Of a stretch of 64,000 nucleotides of DNA, positions 37,329-51,618 are shown piece after piece. The stretch is taken from assembly GCA_016785225.1 (NCBI GenBank), contig JAFBJZ010000772.1, positions 5,179,501 through 5,243,500 of the forward strand, written 5' to 3'. The notes beneath the pieces are model-generated. The model made no database searches, had not been told where the DNA came from, and worked only from the letters and a program-made list of their open reading frames with translations. The first letter of the stretch is position 1; every line of letters begins with the position of its first letter. Origin of the DNA: Psettodes erumei (lineage: Eukaryota; Chordata; Actinopteri; Pleuronectiformes; Psettodidae). The position numbers and the translations under genes are program-made.

Positions 37329-38953
37329 GACCCCAATCTTTCTCTCCGTCTCTCTCCATCTCTTCCTTCTTTGGGTTCTCTCTCTCCAGCTCTGACTCAT
37401 TCTCCATTACAAGTCCCAGGTCTGGCGTCAGACAAAGCACCAAGTCAAAATGCTTTAATCAAATAAGCCATTTAAAAAGCAAGTAAACGCTGCCTCTTAG
37501 TCTCCATGGTCTCCTATTCTGTTGGACTTTCACCATTTCTGCCTCTGCTGGAAAAGTCAACCACTGGAATAGAAGTCTTGTATAATGTGGGTTGTGCAGT
37601 ATTGGTACATGTTGTTGCATACATGGTTTTAATCTCCCCTCCCAAAAAGGCATTATCTCACGTTTAGTTTTGTATAAATACGGAAAGAGCAAAGCAAATG
37701 TTCATATCTGTCTGTGTGCGTATAACCCGGTAAATGTGCTGTTTACGGATAACCAAATTGAAGACCGTACATTTCAATTAGAGTCCACAAACATACAAAA
37801 ACAGGAGACGTCTCCATGATGACATCATGGGCTGCGAACGATGACCGTGCGACCCATCCAAAACTTTCTTCCTTTGCGTGATGTCGAACTGAAATACACA
37901 AATTACAAAAATCACATTTGCAGGAGACACTCTTCATTTGTTTTCAACAGTTTTCTAGACCATTACTGGCAGAGTAGTCACTTTTCACGATACTGGAAAA
38001 GAAGCCATAAATGATTTGCAAGAATGTAAACAGCTTTGGCCTTGACTCCGTCTGTCCTGAGTCTAACCTTCCCTCCTGCTGCTCACTGCCCTCTATGACC
38101 ACATCAACTGCCACAGCCACTTCAGGACATAGTAGATCAAACATGAAACTACCTTTACATTACCATACTTTCTAATTGCTGACATTTTTCAGTCTGACAG
38201 TTGCGGAGATGAGCGGGGGAGTAGAGATCGTCCTGGCTTAGCTCACTGCGTTCAAGGCTTGCTGGGCTGTCTGTTATTTCCCCGATGGCCTTTTAAAAGA
38301 GGCTCATCCATCACTCCCTGACAGCATCTGTCTCCCTGTAACCTCTCTGGCCTGATATGAAATAATATTTTTAAAAAGTCAAGTCTGTCATTGTAATGGA
38401 CAGCTCCTCCCACTGGGTGGCAGGAAGTCAGAGCTGTGAAGCGCGTCATTCAAGTAATTCAACTCATGTGCGTGTGTGCACATATGTGTACTTGAGTGTC
38501 ATAGACACAAGTGGGCAAATGCTGCAGGAAAGACTGGAGCAGACATACAAGAGAGGAAAAAGAGAGATTGAGCTTCTTTTCACGGAGAGTACGTTAGAAA
38601 AACAGAGACCTACGTATGTTTTCTTTGGGTAGTGGGCTCCCCGAGCTTAGGATTCCCTCTCTGGATTGCACGATGGGTTGATGGGTGATGAAAAGTCTGA
38701 AGAGGAAAGCCCCAATAATGAGGAACTGCAGCCGTGTGTTACTCAATGCCATGTGTGGTGCCTACTGTCGGGCCCACACAGACCCCAGTGTAATTAATGT
38801 CCTCAGGGCCTGTGTTGCAGATCCTATACTACCTAATGAAAGAAAGATGGCTCTCTGCAGTATCCAGCACTCTCTCACAGTCTTTAGCTAGCAATCCATC
38901 TGTGCATTATTCATCTCTGTCACAATACCCCACTATTATATTCAAATGATGCA

Positions 38954-38958
<5 letters not shown>
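37329..38958. other. Intronic sequence without a recognisable gene
   Basis: A CT-rich tract (37339-37387) follows the tandem duplication. The ORFs are short and overlapping. No element was recognised. Confidence 0.5.

Positions 38959-38988
<30 letters not shown>
38959..38988. repeat. (TG)15 microsatellite
   Basis: Uninterrupted TG dinucleotides between gcatgcag and catgtgcatg. On the minus strand it encodes the poly-His/Thr stretch of spurious ORFs. Confidence 0.96.
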
Positions 38989-38989
<1 letters not shown>

Positions 38990-41900
38990 ATGTGCATGAT
39001 GGCGAGTGAGTCCATGTGCATCTCTGTTTGCATCTTCATGACTTTGCCTTCCATGGGGAGTACGTACACACATAAATGCTCTTGCCTGCACTGTTGTGTA
39101 CTTCTGCACCCACGTGCAGCCCATTGATGCAGAGTTGTCTCTGTATTAGTCTGTGTGCGTGTGTCAGCGCGTGTGTGTGAGCACACACATAGATTGCCTG
39201 TGCTGTCGTCGGGGCCTCTTCTGTGCTGTTTCAGTAGGTTCCTGTTTAAAACAGACAGGAAGGGTTCACTGTGCGCCAAGCTGGCATGCTCCCTGGGATA
39301 ATGAGAGACTATGCTTTGGTTTGGATTGTTGATTAAGGATTATTCAGCAACACAAACAAGCTACTGTTCAGCCTCGTGTGCACACGTGAAACATATTGGA
39401 CCCTAAAGGGCAGGGCCAAATTTGGTCTTAGCATACAAAGACATGTGGAGGGAAAATATACTGAGAACAAGAGGGAAGTTAATACAGTAAATGTGTATCA
39501 GTTTTGTCTATATAAACACTGGATCACAGGGTTGGCATCCATTCCTGCCTGCTCTCTACTGCTTTCTCTCTGCTGACACCAGTGATAGTTTAATTTACTT
39601 GTGTCCTGCTGCCATTTACAAGGCAATTTAAAAGGCAACATGGGATTCATTCCTGCTCACATAAATTGTTCTAATTTAAAAGACAATGCTAATACTGTAC
39701 AAACTGTAGACATACAGGGGTCTTATATACAATATCTAGCAACACGCACAGTAGTTAGTTTCTAATTTCGTTTACTGGCCTTTCAGGAGGTCGTTTGTGC
39801 CTGGCAATTATTAGCAAATAAAACAGAAAAAAAGAGAAAAAGTGAACAAGACACAAGGGCCCCATATTTCACAAAATTTTAAAAGGGACACACTGACACA
39901 GAAAGTCAGCTGAAACATATGGTTTTCTGAAAAAAAAAAAAGAAAAGACGCACGCATAAAAATCCGGTTGGCATTTTTGCAACTTGGCTGACAGAGGAGT
40001 CAAGTTAAAGGATAACCAGACTCCCCAAAAGACTTAAAGGGCAGCGTTCCATATTCAGTTCAAAATTTTTACTATTCATGAGATGCAACTGCTCTGATGT
40101 GGTGGCAGTGTTTTTACAGCTTACTGGTGCTCCCACGGAGGCTGTGTGAAAACACAGATCACTACATGAAGGTACCACCCACAAAAAATAAATAAACCAA
40201 ACTGTGACCAATCATTAATTGTGAGCGGGGAGAGAGTTATACTTAAGTTTGCTGGGGGATACTGTATGCTGGGTCATACTGACTCTATTTATCTAACAGG
40301 ACAAACACAGCACATACAGCATTAATCAGGAGGTGCATAAAATATGCAGTCACAATAGCGTTTTCTTTAACTACCATGACAAGGGGGGACTCCAAGGAGA
40401 GACTGCGAGTTGATTAAACCGTTACGTGTGTCTGTCACCGTATGCTAACTATTACAACTGCAATTATGATTCATAACAATTAAGACGGCGGAATTGTTGG
40501 AATGTCAACCAGAAACAACAAAGCAGTTAGATGAGACATTTGAAACCTAATGAGAGGCAAAGTGGATTTTCAAAGCAAGTAATGTAAATAAGAGCATTTC
40601 ACATAGGGTGGAACTGATTCAACAAAAAAAGACCAAAATATTAAAATCTATGTTTTTAGCCTGTTGCTCATGTCTGCTGTACACCTGTAGATACAGTAGA
40701 CACAATGCAGAATGCATGCTGTTCAGCCACAGTGCCTCCGAAAACAGTGATTTTCACAGATTTTCAAGATTCAGTTACATCTGAAGATCGATTTCATCAT
40801 GATCACTTGGAGGAGTCATTCCTCAATGTGTCTAATTGCAGAATCAGAAATTGCTAGTGGGAAAAAGAGTATATGTTTCCAAGAAACACACTGAATATGC
40901 AATACATTGTATGCTCCAAATATGATTGCATGCTTAAATGTTTTTAGACCCCATAGCTACTACATCAGTATGAACTACTGAATAAGAAATCTAGTACGTT
41001 ATGTTTGCTAGTTTCTTGTTTGGGTGTGGGGGGACTAAAACTCTCACCATTTTTGTATAGCTGTGTTTTTGTTTGCTTCACGTCTCCACCCCAGTCTTGA
41101 CCTTGGCAACTTTGCAGGGTGAACGAACCTGACTAGACCCTGTAGCTTTTAAGAGCCTAACATTTCCAGTCCAGTGTGACAGATGTGATGAGCATCTGGG
41201 AGGCAGAGCTGGAGGGCAGGCAGAGGGAACAGGAGGGCAGTCGATGAAGTAAATGCACATACCAAGGACGCATGTGGGCAAAGCTGGGTAACAATTTTTC
41301 ATCAAGGAAAATAACTATGTTTGCATTCCTCATACTTCCCATTCCCCAAGTCATGTGGGCCACGACAGAATCACGTTCGTGTCAAAATGTTTATTTAGAT
41401 TTTTATATCCAGCTTGCTTATACACCTGAAGCAACCTGTGGTTAGGAAAGATTCTCAGCGCAAATTAAAATGAGTCTTTGGTTGCACACTGCTCTCTTGT
41501 GCATTTCTTCCTGCTGTCTATTTTGGCCTTGTAGAAGGTTACTCAGCTAATGATGTAAAAAGGCTTCCAGTAGCATATTTGTTGTAGTAAAATTCACCTG
41601 GCACAGGAGCTGAAATCTGTGGCAAAAGCCTTTCCAAGGTGCTCTCATATTAATGTTGTGTGCTTTCCAGTTTTAAAAACTGCTGGTTTGTTTCTGAGGT
41701 GAGCTTGCTGTCAGCTTGCTACAACTATGGAAATATCAGTTATTTATTTATAGGAAAATGAAACAATATATTTTTACCAGCTGTCAAACACCCCACTTAG
41801 AATACCTGCCAAAATGAGGCCTATTTCTGCCAGCATCAATCAGCATGATTCCGTTGAGACATGCAAGGCAGAGGTCCAACAAGACGCAGCACGGGTCCCC

Positions 41901-42396
41901 ACTGACAGGGCTGGCTGATGTGACTCACAAGGTCAGTGAAGAAACATGTACAACAATAAGAGTATAACAAGTAGTATGCCACAAACCCTCCCGGTGTCAC
42001 AGCGTGACAGCAGCCTCTGCACACAGTGAGGTGCGCTGGGCCGATCTGAAGGGGAATGTCATGAATACAGGTCATTTTAATGAGAGTATCCATCCTCCAT
42101 GCACACAAGACCACATACAGCAATAAAGCAGCAGCATCTAGCAGACACTTTGGGGTTTTATGTGCTTATGATTCATCACTGAAATGAATGCATTCATTTT
42201 TAACTTGGTGTGAAAAGGTCTCGACAGCGCCTGCAAGTAATTAGAAAAAGCTTCTCGTTTCCTCCTTATAATTTTGTAATTACAAACATCCACACAAATG
42301 GTATATATACACACAAACACACTCATTGTACATCTATGGTACATGCCAATACCGCAAGACCAACAAGCCTCAAAAGTTTCATCTTGAGAGACCATG
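38989..42396. other. Intronic sequence without a recognisable gene
   Basis: Only ORFs of up to about 80 codons beyond the microsatellite shadow. A-rich run at 39930-39943. No transposon or RNA gene was identified. Confidence 0.5.
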
Positions 42397-42420
42397 ACAC
42401 ACACACACACACACGCACAC
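42397..42420. repeat. (AC)n microsatellite
   Basis: Nine to ten AC units, then ACGCACAC. Confidence 0.9.
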
Positions 42421-42871
42421 AGAATCTAAAATATATTGCATGTGAATGAACCATATGCTTTAAGTAATGCAAATTGAAGTAAAGAACTTCCAACACGTGC
42501 AGAAAATTATGATTTCGACATTACTGATAAGTGTGGGTGAAAATAAAGATAATTACAAACATTTTGTCGCTCAAATCAGCCAAAAACTGTTTGCCAAATA
42601 AAAATGATTTAACAGCGAAGGAGACAGGAAGTAAATGACTGACAATGGATGCGGTGAACATGTGACGATTTGAATACACTGGCAATGATCAAATTCTCCT
42701 CTCGCTCAGTGCTGCTCCACATTATCTTATGGCACAGCCTTTTCTCACAGCAGTGAAGATACACTAACATCAGCATGCTAACACGTTCACAATGACAATT
42801 TGTCTGAAACGCTACATTTTCTGAAAGGCATGTCTGAAACAGAGAAATAAAAATGATTTGTGTGTTGATAC

Positions 42872-42896
42872 ACTACTACTACTACTATTACTATTA
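42872..42896. repeat. (ACT)n/(ATT) trinucleotide repeat
   Basis: Five ACT units, then ATTACTATT. Confidence 0.85.
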
Positions 42897-43689
42897 AGTA
42901 AATTCACTATCGAAACCCTCAGGAACCTCAGCTTGGAAGAATCTCTTAACACAAATACTTGACACTACCTGGATTATGTAAACTCTTATGCACAAACACT
43001 ATGAATCCATAGCTCCTGTGCAACATTCTTGGCTGCAGCACAAGCTGGAACCTGCCAGGCCCAGGATCCTGTGAAGGGAAGGGCGGGAGGTGACTGAGGG
43101 AACAGAGCCATCTCAGGGACCAGGACAGCATCGTCATTATGAGCCCCCAGGATAAATAACTGGGCCTTAATGCGACACAGCAAAGCCTGGCCAGGGCTGG
43201 CCAAGCCTCGTCAAACGGGCCTCAGATAGCCCGGCCCGCAGCGCCCAACATCTCGACAAGTATTCAGGAAATCCAGATAAATACATAAATAAATAGAAGT
43301 GTTGTAGTTGGCAAGCCTGCGTTGTTTGAGAATACCTCTGTATATTTGGATTGCTACTTGAAGCTCCCTGCACGGCTGCATATTCAGTGTCTATATGGGT
43401 CTTTCATGGGGCTAGAGTGAGGCTGAATATGGGGTTTGATCATCAGCAGGGCAATTAAGATGCAGCACACTTGAGGTGTTGAATGTTTAGCCAATGAAAA
43501 TATGTCTTTAATATATTGTTGACATCATTAGGCATCATTAATGTTAATGGTCGTGCTTAATCACATGAACAGAGAACATAAATATACTATATGCACAGTA
43601 AACCACCACATATGAAACACATGTTAAAAAGAGAGTGCCCTCATAAATGTGAGAGTCTTTCATGGTTTTATAAGGTTGTGTGATACAGT

Positions 43690-44125
43690 GGTTGTGTGAT
43701 ACAGGTGAATGGAATTTTGTTTGTGCAGCTCAAAGCATTAAAACAAAAATCACATTTGAAAAGCCCAACAGCAGTATGTCTTTCCAGAAACAATGTCCCG
43801 GTTTCTTTGGATAAGTCACAGGCCTCACTGTCAACAGTTTTCATATGAACAATTTCTTTGGTAGAGTTCCACTGAAAACTGTTGACAGTGAGGCCTGTAC
43901 ATTATCCAGAGAAAGAAAGAAATAAGAGTTGCTGTTGAATTTTTCAAATGTGATTTCTTAAAGCTCTGAGCACCACAAATGAATCCTGTTCGCTTCAAAT
44001 GTACTGGGGATTTGGCCCAAATCTCATGGACCCACCAGATGTGACTGAAAATATCTGCATGAATAGATATCAGTATGCTAAATGGAAAAATGTGTTTCCC
44101 TAATTTGGGTGAACCAATCCTTTAA
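43690..44125. mobile_element. Foldback MITE with perfect 26-bp inner hairpin and one TTAA-type terminus
   Basis: The inner arms acaggcctcactgtcaacag… (43818-43843) and their exact 26-base reverse complement (43873-43898) enclose a 29-base loop. Outside them, imperfect arms continue: aaatcacatttgaaaa near 43747-43762 pairs with tttttcaaatgtgattt near 43940-43956, and tgcagctcaaagc near 43725 pairs with gctctgagcacca near 43962. The foldback therefore spans about 43720-43980. The right side extends to tttgggtgaaccaatcctttaa (44104-44125), the reverse complement of a TTAAAGG-TTCACCCAAA terminus that I know from abundant perciform fish elements with TTAA target sites. The matching left terminus is not visible; a doubled 16-base unit (ggttgtgtgatacag) at about 43675-43704 lies where the left arm fades. 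Confidence 0.75.
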
Positions 44126-44756
44126 AAGTTACCAAACATATATGTTGTAATGTAATCAAATTGGTCTCTTATCTTTTGTGTGAATACCCACTGAATTTTT
44201 TTATCCACAGTGTTGCCATGTTTTGATTCATTTTTGTGCCCGATCTTTAACACAACTCTGCACATGATGTCTCAGACTAACAAAGTCTGCATGCTGGGAA
44301 AGGTAGAGGCTGCCAGTTCCCCCTCTCCTCTGTTGTTCTATTCTTTTTCACTGCCAAAGCTCTGCAGAAGGTGGGGGGGGGGGCAAGAAATCCCCTAGCA
44401 AACGACAGCTGAGACCTGGGACATGTTTTAAATTTGGACACTAATGTTGGCTCTTTTTACTGCCCTTCTGTAATATGTTTTATGTGCCTCCCAAATATTG
44501 GAACAGCTCTTGCACCCCCCACCCCCATCCCTCTATAGTCATCTCGTACATCACATGGAGGAGCTGGATGTCAACGCGCCCTGGGTCCCCTACACTTTCT
44601 CCCACTCATAAGCAGAAGTCCTGTGGCTCAAAATGGCAATATGAAGCAGCATGAAGAAAAAAAAGAAGAATAGACAACGTGAGGGGAACGGTGGAGCGAT
44701 GAGCATAAATCTTCACATTTGTGTCTTTTTTGTGGGAATAAGAGACGTTTAGAGGA
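44126..44756. other. Intronic sequence flanking the MITE
   Basis: A G-run (44371-44381) and a C-rich stretch (44514-44528) are present. No gene was recognised. Confidence 0.5.
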
Positions 44757-44784
44757 GGGGGGAAAATGGTGAGGGGGGGGGGGG
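44757..44784 (+). repeat. G-rich tract with quadruplex potential
   Basis: A six-G run (44757-44762) and a twelve-G run (44773-44784) are separated by aaaatggtga. The long run alone can supply several GGG blocks. Confidence 0.7.
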
Positions 44785-47700
44785 TAGGAAAGGTCATCAT
44801 CATTGGTTGAATAGGTCCTAAGTGTCAAAGCTTTTGCTGACTCAAGCTATGAATGGTTTACTCTTTAATTAGCAAAAGAGTATATTTGTGGACACGAAAT
44901 GGAATATCTAATCTCCAGTTGTGGTCAGAAAAAAAAAGGGGGTGGCTCAACCACATCTATTTACCAATAATGCACTCAAGTTTGTTTCTCTCAACATCTT
45001 AAAACCGTACTCTATCCTGGTTCGTCCTCAGAGACCTTTTTATGTAATTGCAATACTTCTGTTTCTTTTATTAATTTTATATTAGAAATTTTTTTTTTAA
45101 ATTCTGCTCACAAGGCAAAGTGCGTATGAAAATAGAGTACATGTGTTCCATTTCATAGCAAATGCGAAGCATCATATTTAAAAATACACAGACACAGATG
45201 ATGTAAATATGGTGTGAATAATATGAGGGTTGAAGGGCAAATCCTCTCCTATCTCATCTTTCTCTCCTGGTGAAAACAGGCCTTCTCTCACCGCGGCTGG
45301 ATTAATGGTGAACACATGTTCGGAGGAGGTCACTGTCTTCCAGTGGCTGCAATTTAGCATTAGTGGAAACAGTCAGATGGAAACAGCTCAGCTCCCATTC
45401 TGCCTTTCACTTAACCCCCTCCTCCTCCACAGCCCTTCCCTCATTTTAAACTCCCTCATTCATTTCCCTCAAATCACTAGCTGAATTGCAGGCCTCACAC
45501 TCCTTCCTGCAAGGTCGGCGTGTTTTTTCTCAGAGGAGGAACATAAACAAGACAGACACACAAATGAGGTGAGGGTGATGGGGGGGGGGAGTCTCTGGAT
45601 GCCGGAGACCAAAGCGCTGTGGCAGGGAAATACGCTGGCAATCAAGCACTTCGCTGCTCCAACATTAACAGTGACAGGCTGCATCGCACACACACGATGC
45701 ACACACATATGTTTTCTGTCCTTCGAAAAAAAGTAGCGCCGCAAACGGCATCGGCGTGGAGAGCTCGGCGGACACAAGCGCACGCGCACGATACCATGAT
45801 AATCCCTCACAATCCAGGCTACTGTCATGGAGGTATGAAAGCCTGCCAAGGACATGTGAGAACCGACACCAAACCAGAACAAATAAACCGCACCGTAAGT
45901 TTTTCCCCCACTGCAGGAACTGAGAGAAGAAGGGAGGAAAAAAAATTGAGTGAGAAAGAGAAAAGCTACGGAGGTTTAAAGGGGAGAAAAGCCCACAGCA
46001 CGCGGCCCAGAGTGTGCCTCGCATGCAACTGCCTCCCACCCACAGAGCAAGTCTCCAACATGCTGTGCTAGCTGGGGCCGGGCTGGAGAAAGCTGGAGCT
46101 GACTTCGTAAGACCAAATAGACGATAGTCATACAGCAGTGCACCACACACAAGTGTGCAGAGTGATCTGGAGTGTTGATTTATGAGCAGAGAAAGGTGAA
46201 TATGGCAGGAATATATTGGAGAAAAGTGGCTATTAAGAGGAAATAAAGGGGAAAAAATTAGGGAAATAATTGAGCATTCAAAGGAAATATTACATCTAAA
46301 TGCAAAAAGCAGAAAATGGTTATCTGTTGCATCTAATGATTATTTGTAGTGTCCATGTGCAACTTGTTAACGTAATCTGCCTATGTTTACAGCTGCACCG
46401 ACTGATATATTTGTGAAAAACTAATGGATCAAATGACTAAGTGTGATGTGAAAGAGGCAACTTGCATCGACAAACAAAGACTAATCACTCGAGTGTGGTT
46501 CCCCTCAGCTCGACGGAGCAGCACACAGCTGTTTTCCGAAAAATAAAATTAAAAATCAAGTACAAGTCCTCTCTATACTTCCTGTCTGATATCCAATGGT
46601 AGACAAATTTAGCTGGTGAATATAGTGGAGCAGCAACAAAAGGTATTTCTCTCAGGTGGAGACCAAACCAGAACTAACAGGGGATTGACTTACATTCATT
46701 CATGTGGCCAGAAACATGATTCCAAATAAATTGATGCTTTGTGTGCACATAGGTGAGTGTTCCAACACCTTGTCATAGCCATGCCCCCATGTCACAAAAA
46801 TTATCAATTATGTAGCTTTGATATACCCTATTATAAAAGCTGTAGGTGGTAACTTTGCCATATATTGTAATCTTTTAACTTTTAAGCTTATACAACATGA
46901 ATTTATCTTAATTTACAGTTCATCAGATGTGACACTCTAAACACATTCACTCCTGTAATCTGTAAGTACCATCCAAAGTGCAGCAAACTGCAGTTGCAAA
47001 TTCTGACCTTCTGTCCAGGTCCAGACTATCGTGCCAAGTGATCACCATTAAGAGGCAGTTAGCATAGCTCAAAAAAGGCAGCTGTAAAACTATTTGGCTC
47101 GTTGTGCCTGTGTTTTTGTATTTAGACGCTTTTTATGTTGCCAGCATGTGTGTATTTCTTGCTGTAAATGTGTCCATATTGTTCGTTAAAAATGTGCAGG
47201 TCAAAAGTCTCTTTTTTGGGACAAAAGGTCGGTCCTGAACCCACTTTCAAAACAGCAAGCGACAAGACATTATCTCCAAGAAGTGGCTGCGTCTCCACAG
47301 GAGAAGACCACACTATTACAGACCAGAATGGGTAGGCATGGGGTGAGTGTGGCCGAAAGTTGGGGCAAACTGGTGAGGCAAGGGAAAAACTACAATTAGA
47401 CAAAATGTTATGGCGATGGGAGGAAGGGCAGATTAGGGGCTTCGGCTGTATGTGCGGACTGTGGACAGTGGGGGAAGGAAGCCCATGTCTGACCTCAGCT
47501 GCCGCTACGGAAATTATCCCGTCAATTATCCAGGACGTATATCCCTAGTGCTCCAAACACTCAGCGGCCAGCCTTTACGACCTTAGGAAACTTTCTGTGT
47601 TGTTTTACTGCGGTGACCTCACTGCAGTTAGCGTGCGCTACAGCTCTGCTGGGAAGAGGGACTGCTACTGGTCATAGCCCAAAGCATGACGTCAGGGGGA

Positions 47701-50700
47701 AAGAGAGTTTAAAGACCTACGCGACCTCTATACAGTAGTCAGCGTGGGTCGTAACGTGCGCCCGCAGGAGGCAGGCTGATGGGGAGTTGATGTCCAAAAG
47801 GAATAAACAAGTCTCATTAGCGTGCAAAGGAAAACGTCTATTTAAATTATGGTACTGCATGGCTGAGTGATAAAGAAAATATAAACACCGACTATGATAG
47901 AAACATGTGCTCGATGGGAAAATATTAAACACCCATATCCAGTTGATAAGGTACATTGCGTCAATAAGAAGGAACACAAGCCCACTTCCAAAGACAGGCC
48001 CGTTAAACGCGACTGTTTTGTTAACAGAGTTGAATGAAACGATGCAAGAGAGATGTCATGTGTCAGGACAGAAAGTGACAAGTCGACAGTCGCAACCTCC
48101 TCAAATATATAAAGAAATATTGTTGATAAATGTGGTGACAAGGCATCAGTTTGCCCTAAAACACGGTGGTGATGTACATTATAAAAATACCTACTTTTGC
48201 TATAATTACTGTTTCAAGGTTATAAGGTTATGGGTCATTTTTCAGATTTATATTAAGGTAATCGTTAAGCTGAACAGACATATTGACTTAATTCATGTTG
48301 TGATATGTATTGCTAGCTGATATTAAAAAAAAGATTGCTATATTTTTTTTGCCTTTTTGTCCAGCACAAAATTATTGTTGAAAGTACTCAGGCGTCTTTC
48401 ACAAGCATACAGACTCACGCACAGTGCACACACAAGGCACTGAGAGCCAAGCAGAGGAAAGGGGAAACAGGTAATGGTTCTTGGCAAAGTCCAAGTCATG
48501 AGTCTCAAACTGTGGGCCAATCACAATGATGTAAATCGTCAGTCGCAGCCAATCAAATACTTTGGTGTCAGAAGTGGGGGATTTTCTAGCTATAGCTTAG
48601 TTTTATCTATTTTTACAACTGTATTTGATATACGCCGTTACCTCAGAGAGAGAGAGCATGAATGCTGGTATGAGAGCCAAACTGGAATCAGCTCGAGAAT
48701 GATGTCAGCCAGGATCAAAGCAAATGGATGCAAACACTTAAATTAGCCAAGTCATTTGTCAACTGTGTTATACATGAAACAAATGCACTGCACGTCAGAT
48801 TGCTTTGGTGAGTCTGCTGTGGAGAAATACGGACATCGCTGTAACGTAAGTGCATGACACAGCATGCTCGACTTTGCATTTGGTTCACAGGAGTGTACCA
48901 ACGGTGTAAGATGTAAAATAAACAGTACTTATTATCTCACATATCCAGAACAAAGGTTGGCCAGAAGATGATATCACCTGATGACTTGGGAAAATTCAGG
49001 AAACAACCTGATGCTATCATTCAGACCCAGTGTTAAAGACATTTCACTCATCAGACCCCTTTTGTGATACAAAAGAAGTATCACATTCATTTTTCACAGG
49101 CAACAGAGCACGATTAATAATCTTGATCCACGGCAGTGAAACCATATGTGTCTACAGGACAGGGTCCAGCACTTAAATTACTAACATCGGTCCTTCTGTG
49201 CCCACAGGAGAGGAAGAGTTGGACAAACACACGGGGCAGCTCGGCTGTTGCGCTGGGAGCGCTCAAATGTGCCGAAGGAATCTAGAGAAAATGCGCAACA
49301 CACAGAAATCCACTTGTCTGTTTTTGACTGCATCAGCATGCAAATGAGAAACAGAGACATAAACACGACAATTGAGCATTGCAGAGGAAACTGAGAAATA
49401 TAAAACAAGCAGCCCAGGCGAAGAAGAGTTGATTTTTCGTCCAACAGTTCAAACAAGACAATACGGTCCACGCTGCACTGCAACTGATCAGATCAGTATC
49501 CTTATCTGCCCCAAACACAGAGACACGTGGCCTTCAGGATATCTGCAGATGTGCATTTGCACATATGAGCATGAGAACAAGGCAAAATTCGTCCTCATGC
49601 ACTGCAGTGAAATAGGCCAGTGATGTATTGTGTCTGCAAATGTGTTCCACCCAATCTCTCTCCTGTCCGCACTGCAGGAGGACAGATCCCCGGTGACCAC
49701 TGAGCAATGACATCATTACAAGAAAGACATCAGTCCCGAAATATTACCCCCGTTCTTTTGACAAACACAGTGTTAACAATTTTAATAATGCTGTGTGTCC
49801 CAGGAGATTCTCTCCCAGTGCAATAAAATCGCATCTGAAAAAACCTGCACCTCATAAATTTAGACTGGGAAGCATTTTTCCGTCATTATGCAGCGTGCTG
49901 TCTGTGTCAGTGTGTTGGTCACTCAGGAGGAGACACTAACAACCCCCCCCCCACATCAAAAAAAGGAGAAAGAGAACAGTTCCAAGATTGGCAGCTCGAG
50001 GAGTATGTATGAGCTGTGCAGACCCACAGTAGAAATCATGTAACAAGACGTCAGTAAAACATGCACTCTCTGGAAATGAGTTCTCATGGTGAGGGGTTGG
50101 GGTCGAGGTGGTGAACAAAGTCGAGATTTGGTTCATCCCTCGTGTGGAGAAGGTTTCTCAACATGGAACACTATACAAAAAAAATGGTAAAATCTTTATG
50201 ACTACTTGAAACCAGGCCAGGACAATCCATGTAGTTAGACTATAGCAACAACTTCGACAGACAGCGACTGAGCACAGCGCCAAACTCTAAAAGTTAATGT
50301 AATGCACTACTGTCATGTTTTCTTTTTAATTTGTAATGAATCTTTCATTTTATAAAGTTTGTAATGCAGGCAAAAGTGCACGAAGCACACCCATGCAGGC
50401 CTCGCTGTCAGGGCTGGATTCCGCCGATAATAATGACCCTAAATTTGGTCTTGAATATTCTGACCACTGATGTTATGTTAAAGAATTAACTGCCATCGAA
50501 ATAAGCGTAACGTACTGCTGTATGCTCTGGAGCAGTCAGACCTTTAAATCTCAGCAGCAATATCTGGAGCAAAGAGCAACAGATTTAAATCCCCAAAGAC
50601 AGACTCCTCCCCACACCCACTGCACCCACCAGCAGTGTTTGTTTTCCATCCCAGGGATGAAACAACCAGAGCTATGTAGGAAATAGCTTAAAAAATAAAT

Positions 50701-51618
50701 CTCTTTAGGTGAATTATAAGTTGACATAACTGCTCCAGTCATATCAATGTCATGAGCGAGATTTAGCGCAGGAAATGGATAGGGTGGTAAAACTGGCAGC
50801 GATGCACAAATCCAATGATTCATAAACGTGGATTTATGAATGGCTTAAGCTTGACTGCAGCTCAGCACACTGCCGTTAAATGCTTTCGGGTGGTGTGGCG
50901 TTTTTATATAAGGTGCGCTTAACTACAAATAGTAATTATACTTTTACTGCAGTACATTGGGCATTTCACCGCTCAAGGTGTGTTGCCTACCAAGCTTTTT
51001 ACTGCGTGCTGTACCTGGCAGCGTGCTGCTGCGTGGTAGTTAGGATCTACATCCAAATATCAATCATGCAAGTTACAGTTTGATCAAACAAAAGTGAAAA
51101 CTCCCTTGGAAAAGAGAGTAATAAAACAAGTCAGTGTTTATGAGCTGTGTTAATAATGTATGTATAAATAATTCCTTGACAGTGTTGGATTGTCGGTCAT
51201 GCAACATTTTTCTTTTTCCACATTTCTACTGATAATAACCCACAGTAACGAGAAACTAATTGATTCATTGCTTTGCTTTCAGAAGTGCAGTTTGTCTCTG
51301 TATTTCTTTTTAATGACTTGCTTGATAGATGGCCCAGTCCGCGTTGACTACTTTCCCATAAAAGCTGAGGTGTAAAGGGTGGAGAAGAGGACAATGGAGC
51401 AGTGGGTACAAAAAAAAAGCAACAGGAAGTAGTGGAAGCAAAAGTGAAGCAGAGAATTGGAAGCGGAGATGGACATATAATGGTCAGAAGTCACGGGAGG
51501 CCGGAGAAGAGAGCTCCATTTAAAACGCATGCAGTCAATCCCAGCATGATGGCACGCAGTGGCCTGATCGCTGAGCGAGGTTCAGTTCAGTTCTGAGTGG
51601 GGTACAGTCCAGACTCGG
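44785..51618. other. Intronic sequence without a recognisable gene
   Basis: At 45619-46150, a 150-codon plus ORF and a 161-codon minus ORF overlap on opposite strands in a locally CpG-richer stretch. They cannot both be genes and neither has a domain. A C-run lies at about 49944-49953. No transposon ends or RNA genes were seen. Confidence 0.45.

Noticed and set aside
45619..46150. Overlapping 150-codon (+) and 161-codon (-) ORFs
   Set aside because: Opposite-strand frames in a CpG-richer patch; neither has a domain, start context or splice support, and both cannot be coding.
46390..46420. cagctgcaccgactgatata, vaguely like a hAT terminal repeat
   Set aside because: Too few matching bases and no partner end; indistinguishable from chance.
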